From Clostridium tunisiense TJ (lineage in GTDB: Bacteria; Bacillota; Clostridia; Clostridiales; Clostridiaceae), in NCBI RefSeq assembly GCF_000300195.1, contig NZ_AMQH01000016.1, positions 122,774 through 186,773 of the forward strand: 64,000 nucleotides of DNA, in the 5' to 3' direction. Of the stretch, positions 35,616-43,942 are shown one piece after another. The notes beneath the pieces were generated by a model. The model ran no database searches, was not told the DNA's origin, and saw only the letters and a program-made list of their open reading frames with translations. The number at the start of each line of letters is the position of its first letter. Positions within the stretch are counted from its first letter, which is position 1. Position numbers and translations under genes: made by a program.

Positions 35616-36632
35616 TTAATAAATTGAACCACTATTTACTATTGGCTGTGCATCCTTATTTCCGCAAAGGACTACTAGTAGGTTGCTTACCATAGCAGCT
35701 TTTCTTTCATCATCCAATTCAACTATATCATTTTCACTAAGCTGATTCAAAGCCATTTGAACCATGCCTACTGCACCTTCTACAATTTTTTGTCTTGCTG
35801 CAATGATAGCAACTGCTTGTTGACGTTGTAACATAGCTGAAGCTATTTCAGGTGCGTATGATAGATGAGTGATACGAACCTCTAAAACTTCAAGTCCTGC
35901 TATGTCAACCTTTTCTTGTAATTCTCTTTGCATAATAGAAGCAACTTCTTGACTGCTACCACGTAAAGATTTTTCATTGTTATTTTCATTCTCTTGTCCA
36001 GCTTCATTAGTATCATAAGGATAGCATCTTGCTACATTACGAATTACAGAATCACACTGAGTAGAAATGTAATTTTTATAGTTATCTACATTGAATACTG
36101 CCATAGAAGCATTTCTTACCTTCCATATTACAACAGCTCCTATTTCAATTGGGTTACCAAGTTCATCATTAACCTTTTGTTTTCTATTCTCAAGTGTTAT
36201 TGCTTTTAAAGAAATTTTTTTACCAACAGTATCATGAGTCATATTTTCATGATCTTTATTAGCAGCAATTTGACTTGCTGTAGTGACTACATGTTTAGCA
36301 GTTGGATTTATACCTGTACAAAAAGGGTTTACCCAATAAAATCCCTCTTTTTTTAATGCTCCTTTGTATTCTCCAAACAAGGTTAAAACTAAAGCTTCAT
36401 TTGGGTTTATTACTTTAAGTCCTATAAGCATTATAGGTGCAATAATAATAACTGCAACTGATACTAATATAATACTTACACCAATGGCTGTATTAGTTTC
36501 TACCACAAGGCTAGCACTTAATATAATGCCAGCTATAGCTAATATAATTAGTGCCATATTTCCAATGAGCATTCCCATACCACTTCTTGCTTGCATTTCT
36601 TTTTCTTCATAAAGGATTTTCTTATCCTCCAT
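35616..36632 (-). CDS. SPFH/Band 7 domain membrane protein
   Basis: This 338-residue protein has two N-terminal membrane helices (MGMLIGNMALIILAIAGIIL and GVSIILVSVAVIIIAPIML) and then an SPFH domain (NPNEALVLTLFGEYKGAL; IEIGAVVIWKVRNASMAVFN; VDIAGLEVLEVRITHLSYAP). The region from SAMLQRQQAVAIIAARQKIV on is the helical part that builds oligomeric rings. SPFH proteins organise membrane microdomains. The ATG at 36630-36632 has the better Shine-Dalgarno spacing; the ATG two codons earlier is too close. It is followed by the RHH gene in one operon. Confidence 0.85.
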   Translation of the reverse strand: MEDKKILYEEKEMQARSGMGMLIGNMALIILAIAGIILSASLVVETNTAIGVSIILVSVAVIIIAPIMLIGLKVINPNEALVLTLFGEYKGALKKEGFYWVNPFCTGINPTAKHVVTTASQIAANKDHENMTHDTVGKKISLKAITLENRKQKVNDELGNPIEIGAVVIWKVRNASMAVFNVDNYKNYISTQCDSVIRNVARCYPYDTNEAGQENENNNEKSLRGSSQEVASIMQRELQEKVDIAGLEVLEVRITHLSYAPEIASAMLQRQQAVAIIAARQKIVEGAVGMVQMALNQLSENDIVELDDERKAAMVSNLLVVLCGNKDAQPIVNSGSIY

Positions 36633-36653
36633 AACCATTCACTCCCCTAAAAA

Positions 36654-36688
36654 TATTAATATGATATCAAATTGATATCATATTAATA
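36654..36688. promoter_or_regulatory. 35-bp perfect palindrome upstream of SPFH/RHH operon
   Basis: Arms TATTAATATGATATCAA and TTGATATCATATTAATA, 17 bp each, around a single base, 22 bp before the SPFH start codon. It contains tandem GATATC words. Best explained as the operator of the RHH repressor. Confidence 0.65.
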
Positions 36689-36871
36689 TCTTACATCTTT
36701 TTGAATATATTTACAATAGCTTTTGTACATTTCCTTATCAGCTAGATTTATTAGTTCTGTAGCTGTTTTCCATAAATTATTATCATATTCTGATATACCA
36801 AAGCTCACATCAACTTTATAGGGTAGTATCTTTATTTTACTTTGATAAAATAGTTGATTGTGAAATTGCAT
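36683..36871 (-). pseudogene. GGDEF-domain C-terminal remnant
   Basis: VDVSFGISEYDNN and TELINLADKEMYKSY are the end of a diguanylate cyclase domain (VSxG...ADxxMYxxK). The GGDEF motif and everything before it are missing, so no activity is expected. Confidence 0.7.
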
Positions 36872-37024
36872 GATTATTCAGATAAAATAACACATTTTCT
36901 TTTTAGAAAAAGGGTTTTTATACAACATATAGAATATATTAAGAAATTTATTAGAATAAGGGGTTATTTTGTATTAATAACAGAGATTATATATTAACTT
37001 CATTTGAATTTTTGGGGGGATATC

Positions 37025-39121
37025 ATGAAATACGAACTAACAGATCTTGTAGATATTAATCAGCTCAGAAAGTTGTTAGATAGCTTTTATCAAGCAACTA
37101 ATATTGCTTCTGGAATCGTTTCAAGAGATGGTACCATTCTCACCTCAACAGGTTGGAGAGATATGTGCACAAAATTTCATAGAGTAAATCCTAACTCTAA
37201 ACTCCTATGTATTGAAAGTGATGTATTCATCCTAGAAAAGCTGAAAAATAAAGACATTATTGTGGATTATAAATGCAAAAATGGGTTGATAGATATCGGA
37301 ACACCTATTGTAGTAGATGGAATTTTTCTCGCCACTATCTTTAGTGGTCAAATTTTTTTTGAAAAACCAGATAAAGAATTTTTTCGAATGCAAGCAAAAA
37401 AATTTGGTTTTGATGAAGAAGCTTACCTAAAAGCTTTAGATGAAATCCCAATTGTTAATAAAGAAGAACACGAAAAAATCCTTATTTTCCTTAAACACCT
37501 CTCAGAAATGGTTGGGGAATTAGGTTTGCGCCAATTAAAAATTCTAGAATCACAAAAACAACTTATGCTTTCTGATGAGCGATATGAACTTGCGCTAAAG
37601 GGTTCTAATGATGGAATGTGGGATTACAAAATCAAAGATGGTACTTTTTATGCTTCAGATAGATTTCTTCAGATCTTAGGTTATACAAAATCTGAATTTA
37701 ACCTTTACTTCCCCAATTATAAGGAATTTATTCACCCTGAAGATAGAGATGATTTCGTAAAAGAATTATCCTACCACTTCCAAGGGCATAATAGACACTT
37801 TATACAAGAGGTTCGAATTAAAGCTAATTTCAATAACTATAAGTGGGTTTTAATTCGTGGGGCTGCTATATGTAATGATGAAAATGTTCCTTTAAGAATG
37901 GCTGGTTCTTTAACAGATCTATCTTGTCGAAAAAATGCTGAAGAACAATTAAAGAAAGTACAAACTTTTTCTAAAACCATAATAGATAATGCAAATGTTA
38001 TAATTTGTGTTTGGAACCAAGATGGTTTTCTAGTTCAATTTAATAAATATGGAGAAAAGCTTTCAGGGTATTCTGCTAAAGAAGTTTTAGGTTATAACTG
38101 GAGAAATACTATTTTTGAAGAAGAAGATGGCAATGAAATATTAAACTACATTCGTTCACTAAGTCCAGAGATAATCTCAACACAAATAGAAAAATCTTTT
38201 GTTAATAACCATGGCTCGCTAGTTACTATACTTTGGAATACTCAAATCATAAAAGATGAAGAAGGCACTATTAAAAATGTTATTGGTATTGGCTTAGATA
38301 TAACAAAAAGAAAAAATGAAGAGAAAATCTTAACAGAATTTTTTGCAAATATCTCTCATGAGCTGAAAACCCCATTGAATATAATATTTTGCTCAATACA
38401 ATTAACTGATTTATATAATAATAATTCACCTAATGATAATAACCTTCAATTTTTAAATTGCAAAAAAAGTATAAAGCAAAATTGTTATAGATTACTGAGA
38501 TTAGTAAATAATCTAATTGATATTACTAAACACGACGCAGGCTTTTTAGAACTGAGTATGGAAAAGTGTAATATTGTTAATTTACTAGAGGATATTTCGC
38601 TTTCTGTAATACCATACATTCAAAACAAAGGATTAGAGTTGGTTTTTGATACAGATATTGAAGAAAAAATTATGTATTGTGATCCTGATAAAATAGAAAG
38701 AATTGTATTAAATTTACTTTCAAATGCAATTAAATTTAGCAGTGCACCTGGAATAATTTATATATATTTAAAAGACATGGGAAATTTTATTTCCTTTTCT
38801 GTGAAAGACACTGGTATAGGAATTAAAGAAGATCAGCTTAATATCATATTCGAACGTTTTAAACAGGTAAATAAATCTTTTACAAGGGAACAGGAAGGTA
38901 GCGGTATTGGATTATCTCTTGTAAAAGCTCTTGTAGAACTTCATAATGGTTCTATTAAGGTTAATAGTAGCTATGGAGAAGGTAGTGAATTTATAGTTAA
39001 CCTTCCTTCTAACATGAATTTCTGCGCTAATAAAGCTGAAACTTTAAATGATAAGCATATAAGCCAGCCTTCTAATGCAGAAAAAGTAACCATAGAGTTT
39101 TCTGATATTTATTTTACTTAA
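37025..39121 (+). CDS. PocR-PAS-PAS sensor histidine kinase
   Basis: This 698-residue protein starts at the ATG at 37025 behind GGGGGGAT. Residues 5-175 are a PocR ligand-binding domain (LLDSFYQATNIASGIVSRDG, then CIESD and YKCKNGLIDIGTPIVVDG). A first PAS (about 185-310, DGMWDYKIKDGTFYASDRFL) and a second PAS (about 320-440) follow. The kinase has FFANISHELKTPLNIIF (His about 447), NLLSNAIKFSS (N box), DTGIGIKEDQ (G1) and GSGIGLSLVKALVE (G2). It has no membrane segment, so it senses a cytosolic ligand, perhaps a small hydrocarbon derivative as in PocR. No response regulator gene is next to it (orphan kinase). Confidence 0.88.
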   Translation: MKYELTDLVDINQLRKLLDSFYQATNIASGIVSRDGTILTSTGWRDMCTKFHRVNPNSKLLCIESDVFILEKLKNKDIIVDYKCKNGLIDIGTPIVVDGIFLATIFSGQIFFEKPDKEFFRMQAKKFGFDEEAYLKALDEIPIVNKEEHEKILIFLKHLSEMVGELGLRQLKILESQKQLMLSDERYELALKGSNDGMWDYKIKDGTFYASDRFLQILGYTKSEFNLYFPNYKEFIHPEDRDDFVKELSYHFQGHNRHFIQEVRIKANFNNYKWVLIRGAAICNDENVPLRMAGSLTDLSCRKNAEEQLKKVQTFSKTIIDNANVIICVWNQDGFLVQFNKYGEKLSGYSAKEVLGYNWRNTIFEEEDGNEILNYIRSLSPEIISTQIEKSFVNNHGSLVTILWNTQIIKDEEGTIKNVIGIGLDITKRKNEEKILTEFFANISHELKTPLNIIFCSIQLTDLYNNNSPNDNNLQFLNCKKSIKQNCYRLLRLVNNLIDITKHDAGFLELSMEKCNIVNLLEDISLSVIPYIQNKGLELVFDTDIEEKIMYCDPDKIERIVLNLLSNAIKFSSAPGIIYIYLKDMGNFISFSVKDTGIGIKEDQLNIIFERFKQVNKSFTREQEGSGIGLSLVKALVELHNGSIKVNSSYGEGSEFIVNLPSNMNFCANKAETLNDKHISQPSNAEKVTIEFSDIYFT

Positions 39122-39225
39122 CATATAACTTGTATGTTTTTTAACTTTAAGACTAATTTACTAATATTATAATTGTTATTATAGATAAATTTCTTTTCAA
39201 ATATATCTTTTCTTATTATTATAGA

Positions 39226-39391
39226 TTAAAACCCCTAGAATTTCTATAAATCTTAGGGGTTTTAACCTATTCCACGTAAAGAACACTTATCTTATTAAGT
39301 CTTCTTCCCCTTTTTTATCCTTATGAGTTCCTTTACGCTTTTTTACACATTCTGTCAGTAGCTATTCTATTTGCCCATTAATGGATGGAGT
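39226..39391 (-). pseudogene. Duplicate of the RHH gene 3' end with its terminator
   Basis: The terminator AAAACCCCTAG/CTTAGGGGTTTT and the next 130 bp repeat 35328-35490 with point changes. The minus frame reads SINGQIE, stop, LLTECVKKRKGTHKDKKGEE. It abuts the stop codon of the nitroreductase gene, for which the terminator may now work. Confidence 0.75.
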
Positions 39392-40234
39392 TTAGTTCTC
39401 TTTCCAGGTAACTATATATTTAAGCTTGGCAGCCTGAACCTCTGGCTTTGACTTTATCCATTGACCTGTTATTCCAAGTTCCCTTGCTGCTAGTTCAAAA
39501 TGGCACATTGCAATACCCATGTCTATGTTTTGAATTTTAATTCCACTAAAGGTATTGTTGTACTTTTCATCTTCCTCTAAGAAAATATGATATAACCCCT
39601 GAGAGTCTTTAATAATTCTCCAAGGCTGTTTATTGGATGCAGAAGGAGCTAATCTCAAGGCTTCTAATACCTTACTGTATGATCCTATGGTGTCTAAATT
39701 TAATGAAGCGTTAAAGTTATTTTCAAAAAATAACACTTCAGGGTTTTTCCTCTTTTTAGCCCCTACTAAGGTCCTGATGAAATTTTCTTTTAAAGTTCTT
39801 TTATCAGCAGTATAACCTATAGGAGTGATGCAAGGTAATAACTCTTCACCAGATAGGTTTACTTGTTTTGCAAAACCACCTCTATTAAAAGTTCCACCTA
39901 GCCAGCAAGTTCCGAGCCCTAACTCCGAAACCTTAAGAATTAATTTTTCCATGCAGTAGCCAAAGTCCTCCATAGCATACTCCCCTGGTTTAACAACCCC
40001 TACAATATAACTTGTTGCCCCACTTATCATTCCATAGGTAATTAGTGACTTTAGCTCTGCTTTATCGTGTTCTGAAGCATCAATAAGATGAAAGGCAACT
40101 TCATTGCCCATGGGACCTTTTTTATTTTCTTCCATAAAAGCTTTAATAATATTTAATTTTTCCTTTTCAATTGGTTTGTCTATATAATTTCTTACAGAGT
40201 ATCTTGACTCTATGGTTTTCATTACATTATTCAT
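39392..40234 (-). CDS. Nitroreductase family protein (TM1586 type)
   Basis: This 280-residue protein consists of two half-domains of the nitroreductase fold. The first begins MKTIESRYSVRNYIDKPIEK, and CWLGGTFNRGGFAKQVNL and LPCITPIGYTADKRTL follow. The second contains EALRLAPSASNKQPWRIIKD, the FMN-binding signature, and IDMGIAMCHFELAARELGI. It probably reduces nitro compounds or quinones with NAD(P)H and FMN. The upstream region shares a motif with that of the aldo/keto reductase gene at 45.1 kb. Confidence 0.85.
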   Translation of the reverse strand: MNNVMKTIESRYSVRNYIDKPIEKEKLNIIKAFMEENKKGPMGNEVAFHLIDASEHDKAELKSLITYGMISGATSYIVGVVKPGEYAMEDFGYCMEKLILKVSELGLGTCWLGGTFNRGGFAKQVNLSGEELLPCITPIGYTADKRTLKENFIRTLVGAKKRKNPEVLFFENNFNASLNLDTIGSYSKVLEALRLAPSASNKQPWRIIKDSQGLYHIFLEEDEKYNNTFSGIKIQNIDMGIAMCHFELAARELGITGQWIKSKPEVQAAKLKYIVTWKEN

Positions 40235-40334
40235 AAATAATAACTCCTCTTAATTTCTTATTTGTATAGATAAACAAGCTTAAAACTATATATATCTTTG
40301 AATATTATTATTCCTTGATATTAATAGAAACTTA

Positions 40335-40400
40335 GATAATTACATTAGTTGAGCTTGACAACAATTAATATTTTTTTGTAAAAAGAACTGCTATTTTTTT
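40335..40400 (-). promoter_or_regulatory. Promoter region shared with the aldo/keto reductase gene
   Basis: On the minus strand AATATTAATTGTTGTCAAGC, CTCAACTAATGTAAT and TATCTA. TTGTCA and TATCTA are 17 bp apart, a fair promoter. The gene at 43943-45148 has AATATTAATTCCTTTCAAGC and CTCAAATTACTGTAA at 45235-45285. Confidence 0.5.
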
Positions 40401-40966
40401 GTCCCTATCTTTTTTGAGAAACCAGATTTAAAACTTAACTTACGCGTGAGTCCTAACCTGGTTCCCTTAATAGGTTATTGGATATAGATTCATTCATACT
40501 GAATAAGTTAAAATTCCTTCTTGAAACCCTTAATTTAGATTTTTATAGCTTATGTTGTACCTAAGTTAAATTTTTTCTAGTTTTTCCTTTAGTATTGTAT
40601 ATATGTTTATGGTATTTCACATGGTTAAATTTCAATTGTTCTAAATTTAATTGTATTCAACCATTATCCTTTTGTCAAGGTATTCTCTGAGGTAACTTTT
40701 CCCTATAATCCCTTATCAGCTTACCCCAATAGTTACAAGTAAATAACTTCTGCAATTTGTAGATTATCTTTACAGTAATTCAGCCAGTGAAAGCATGTCT
40801 GACCTATATTTGATGATTTTTCACAGCTCTAATTAATATTTCTTTATATACCCATTGCTTAAAATGACCAATACTTATGATAATGTTGTACTTTTAATTA
40901 TATTATGATGCCTTTCATCAATATACCTATAAGTAAGGTTAATAGATTTTTTATTTCCATTAAAAT

Positions 40967-41005
40967 AACCCTTAGTTTCTGCCAGTTAATCAAAAACTAA
41001 GGGTT
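40967..41005 (-). terminator. Terminator of the ada-alkA-ogt operon
   Basis: AACCCTTAGTTT and AAACTAAGGGTT, perfect 12-bp arms with a 15-nt loop, 10 bp after the ogt stop. Confidence 0.8.
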
Positions 41006-41014
41006 AATAAGGCT

Positions 41015-41503
41015 TTAAGCCCTGACCTTTTTAAATTCTCTTTCATGATTAAGGAGCCATTCCTTTCTCCATAAACCACCTGCATAACCAGTTAATTTCC
41101 CGTTAGACCCGATAATTCTATGACAAGGAATCACAATACTTAACTTATTTTTTCCATTTGCACTGCCTACAGCTCTAACAGCTTTTTCATTTTCAATTAA
41201 ACGAGCTATATGCTGGTAAGCTACAGTTTCGCCGTAAGGTATTTGGGTTAGAGCCTGCCAAACTGTTTTTTGAAACTCAGTGCCTCCAAACTCATAGGGA
41301 AATGTAAAATCAAAGCGACTCCCCTTAAAATATTCCTCCAACTGGTTATAACATTCTACTAAAACTGTAGGGGTTTCAACTTGTATTAAATTCATTTTCT
41401 CATTTTCTTCTACAAACATTATTGAGCTGATGGCATCACTACTCCCCTCTATTTCTATTATTCCAATGGGTGATTCATAGTGTAATTTATATTTCTTTAT
41501 CAT
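41015..41503 (-). CDS. ogt: Methylated-DNA--protein-cysteine methyltransferase
   Basis: This 162-residue protein starts at the ATG at 41501-41503 (MIKKYKLHYESPIGIIEIEG) behind GGAGG. The C-terminal active-site domain contains TEFQKTVWQALTQIPYGETV (helix-turn-helix), ARLIENEKAVRAVGSANGKN and the acceptor cysteine in SIVIPCHRIIG, followed by GYAGGLWRKEWLL. It transfers the O6-alkyl group of guanine to its own Cys in a one-time reaction. It overlaps alkA by 17 bp. Confidence 0.92.
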   Translation of the reverse strand: MIKKYKLHYESPIGIIEIEGSSDAISSIMFVEENEKMNLIQVETPTVLVECYNQLEEYFKGSRFDFTFPYEFGGTEFQKTVWQALTQIPYGETVAYQHIARLIENEKAVRAVGSANGKNKLSIVIPCHRIIGSNGKLTGYAGGLWRKEWLLNHEREFKKVRA

Positions 41504-42410
41504 ATAATAACCTCCAAAGATAAAAGGTAGCATAGGCCTGCCAACCTTCCCAATTTGCTGCATACTCTTTTATTTCTTCTATAGTAGGCTTCTCCTTAAG
41601 TCCTAATATAGTCTTTAAGGCATTATGTAAGCCCACATCTGCAATAGGAAAAGACGAGGTTTCATGCAAAGATTTCATCATTACGTAATCTGCTGTCCAC
41701 GGTCCAATACCTCTTATATTCATTAGTGCCTTTTTTACCTCATGATAATCTTGTTTCTCCAGCAGCATTTTCTTTGTTAAAATTCTACTTTTCATATCTT
41801 TTGCAATGCCAATAACATATTCAGCCTTCCTGGTTGTAAATTGAAGTTTCTTTAAATCCTCAACATTTAAGGTTGAAATAACTTCAAAGGAAGGGAACAC
41901 CCAATAATTTTCTCCTTGAAAGGTTATAAATTCACCAAACTCTTCAACAAATCTTTCCTTTAAGGTGTAAGCAAAGGTTAAGTTAATTTGCTGTCCAATA
42001 ATTGCCCATACTAAGGCTTCAAATAAATCTGGAATGCACATAATCCGTAAGCCATAGTATTTATCTACAATTAAATTTAAAACTTTATCGCTCTCAGCCA
42101 TTTGGTAAAAACCCTGTAAATCCTGCTCTAAGTCAAACCATTCCCAAATATACTCTCCTACTTTTTCACGGTGGTAACTAGATGGTTTGCTTATTGGAAA
42201 CTTAACTCTTATGGAATCGCTAGTATAACTAATTTTACAAAAGATTATGGCATCCTCTACCTTTAATAGTTTGTATAAAGTTCCCTCTTTAATTTTATGA
42301 AGTATTTCTTGATGAGACCTTCCTAAAAAAATTAAGCACTCCTGAAAATTAAACTCCTTTGGTGGAAATACCTCAATATAAGTTTTATGATCAATCCAAT
42401 TCATTTTCAA
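41487..42410 (-). CDS. alkA: DNA-3-methyladenine glycosylase II (AlkA/OGG-like)
   Basis: This 307-residue protein has the AlkA N-terminal beta domain (residues 1-110), then the helix-hairpin-helix domain. LFEALVWAIIGQQINLTFAY is the conserved start, and MNIRGIGPWTADYVMMKSL carries the HhH-GPD hairpin with the catalytic Asp in IADVGLHNAL. It removes alkylated purines from DNA. The gene overlaps ada by 20 bp and ogt by 17 bp, so the three are one operon. Confidence 0.9.
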   Translation of the reverse strand: MKMNWIDHKTYIEVFPPKEFNFQECLIFLGRSHQEILHKIKEGTLYKLLKVEDAIIFCKISYTSDSIRVKFPISKPSSYHREKVGEYIWEWFDLEQDLQGFYQMAESDKVLNLIVDKYYGLRIMCIPDLFEALVWAIIGQQINLTFAYTLKERFVEEFGEFITFQGENYWVFPSFEVISTLNVEDLKKLQFTTRKAEYVIGIAKDMKSRILTKKMLLEKQDYHEVKKALMNIRGIGPWTADYVMMKSLHETSSFPIADVGLHNALKTILGLKEKPTIEEIKEYAANWEGWQAYATFYLWRLLYDKEI

Positions 42411-42963
42411 GCCCCTTTCTATATTCGCTGGGTGAACAATCTTTCAAGTTTCTGAAAGCTTTATAAAAGTTTGAAGGGCTCTGGAATCCCACCTCATAGC
42501 AAATCTCAAGGTTTGTCAAAGTAGTACTTTTAAGAAGGTGACCAGCTTTATCAATGCGTATTTTTTCTAGATAGGTCCGTGGAGTTTCAGAGGTTTCTTG
42601 TTTAAATAAACGCTCTAAATAATAAGGGCTTAACCCAACACTTTCCGATATATCTTTCAATTTTAAGTTTTGTTTGTAGTTATTAACTAGGAAGGTAATG
42701 ATATTTCTCACAACTTCAATATGGGGTGATAGCTCAATTTCAGGCTGACACCTTTTACAAGGACGGTAACCCGCTTCTTCAACTGCCTTTATATCCTGAT
42801 AAAATTCCACATTTACCTTTTTGGGCTTTCTTGATCTACAAGAAGGACGACAATATATTTTCGTTGTCTTTACTGCTGTAAAAAATAGTCCATCATATTT
42901 ACTATCACAAGCCATAATTCTCTCCCACATCTCTTCAAAGGAAAGATTGATTTTCCTCACCAT
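42391..42963 (-). CDS. adaA: Ada-type methyl-sensing transcriptional activator (AdaA)
   Basis: This 190-residue protein has two parts. Residues 10-85 are the Ada zinc domain with Cys in IYCRPSCRSRKPKKV and YRPCKRCQPE (C-x3-C and C-x2-C); the first Cys accepts methyl groups from phosphotriesters. Residues 95-185 are an AraC-type double helix-turn-helix (LKLKDISESVGLSPYYLERL; NLEICYEVGFQSPSNFYKAF). After methylation it switches on the alkylation response, here the alkA and ogt genes directly behind it. It lacks the second methyltransferase domain of E. coli Ada; that role is taken by ogt. Confidence 0.92.
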   Translation of the reverse strand: MVRKINLSFEEMWERIMACDSKYDGLFFTAVKTTKIYCRPSCRSRKPKKVNVEFYQDIKAVEEAGYRPCKRCQPEIELSPHIEVVRNIITFLVNNYKQNLKLKDISESVGLSPYYLERLFKQETSETPRTYLEKIRIDKAGHLLKSTTLTNLEICYEVGFQSPSNFYKAFRNLKDCSPSEYRKGLENELD

Positions 42964-43093
42964 TTAACCACTTCCTTTCACCTTAGGTTGTGCATTTTTC
43001 TTTTCTTATAATATTATCTGAGTTCATTTTAGCAAGTAACTCATGTTCATTTCGTCCTCATTCTTGCTGTTATGGTGTTCCTTCTAAAATAAT

Positions 43094-43124
43094 ACCCTCA
43101 GTCCTAAATTATAGGTCTGAGGGT
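43094..43124 (-). terminator. Terminator ACCCTCAG/CTGAGGGT
   Basis: Perfect stem with inner CCTA/TAGG pairs, 35 bp past the nitroreductase stop. Confidence 0.75.
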
Positions 43125-43158
43125 TTCTAAGTTTCTAGTATTAATGTCCTAGGATATA

Positions 43159-43719
43159 CTAATCAATTGTAATTATTTTTGATGGATCAGGTTCATGAGG
43201 TGCTTTTTCCATGTCAGCCTGGCCAACAGCTATACCAATGCCATAACCATAGCCCTCTGGAATACTAATACGGTTTCTCCAGTACTCAGCTTTTTCACCG
43301 CTAAAAACTACTCCAGGCATACCAACAATAACACTATCCAACCCTATTGATTTTGCAGCTAAAGCAAGGTTTTCAACTGCTATTCCTGCATCAACTTTTG
43401 CATAGGAATTCTTCTCTTCAATTGCAATAACAATGACACAAGGGGCATTATAAAGCACTTTATTATCTCTGGATTTTATGCGCTCCACTACTTCCTTATT
43501 GCCAATTGCCACAAAGAAATTAACAACATCCTGTTCCATTTCCTCTATAATAGACTTGTTGTTAATAAATATGAACTTATATGGTTGAAGGTTCATAGCA
43601 CTTGGTGAAGCAAGTGCTGCCTCTTGAAGAACCGTTTTTTGTTCCTCAGTTAAAGGTTCTCCTTTGTATGCTCTGATGCTGCTACGAGCTTTGATTATGT
43701 TCATAACTTGGTTTGTCAT
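43159..43719 (-). CDS. Nitroreductase family protein
   Basis: This 186-residue single-domain nitroreductase has the FMN-binding start NIIKARSSIRAYKGEPLTEE, ALASPSAMNLQPYKFIFINN and the C-terminal GYGYGIGIAVGQADMEKAPH. YAKVDAGIAVENLALAAKSI is the dimer helix. It should use NAD(P)H to reduce nitro groups, flavins or quinones. No coupled neighbour. Confidence 0.88.
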   Translation of the reverse strand: MTNQVMNIIKARSSIRAYKGEPLTEEQKTVLQEAALASPSAMNLQPYKFIFINNKSIIEEMEQDVVNFFVAIGNKEVVERIKSRDNKVLYNAPCVIVIAIEEKNSYAKVDAGIAVENLALAAKSIGLDSVIVGMPGVVFSGEKAEYWRNRISIPEGYGYGIGIAVGQADMEKAPHEPDPSKIITID

Positions 43720-43854
43720 ATATATCCACTCCTTAATTTTAATATACTAATTCAAAAGTACTACTTTCATAAATGTAGGTGCTCAAAGTCACCACTTACC
43801 TTGCAACCTACTCCTACCTTGGTTTCTATATAGGCTTTACCCATAAAGTAAAGG

Positions 43855-43918
43855 CTTTATATCTATATCTATATCTATATCTATATCCACATCTATGTCT
43901 ATGTCTATGTCTATGTCT
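43855..43918. repeat. Hexanucleotide microsatellite (TATATC)n(TATGTC)n
   Basis: About five TATATC units run into one variant unit (CACATC) and then four TATGTC units. It is in the intergenic space between the nitroreductase and the aldo/keto reductase; length should vary among strains through replication slippage. Confidence 0.9.
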
Positions 43919-43942
43919 AAACTTAGTATTTTATAAAGCCTA

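Larger units (their letters stand above)
40235..41014. other. 780-bp intergenic stretch
   Basis: No gene. It holds the nitroreductase promoter region (40340-40400), a terminator at 40967-41005, and nothing else recognised. Confidence 0.6.

Noticed and set aside
35994..36612. Plus-strand ORFs within the SPFH gene
   Set aside because: Antisense shadows of a clearly recognised gene.
43855..43918. CRISPR-like array
   Set aside because: Units are 6 bp with no spacers; a simple sequence repeat.
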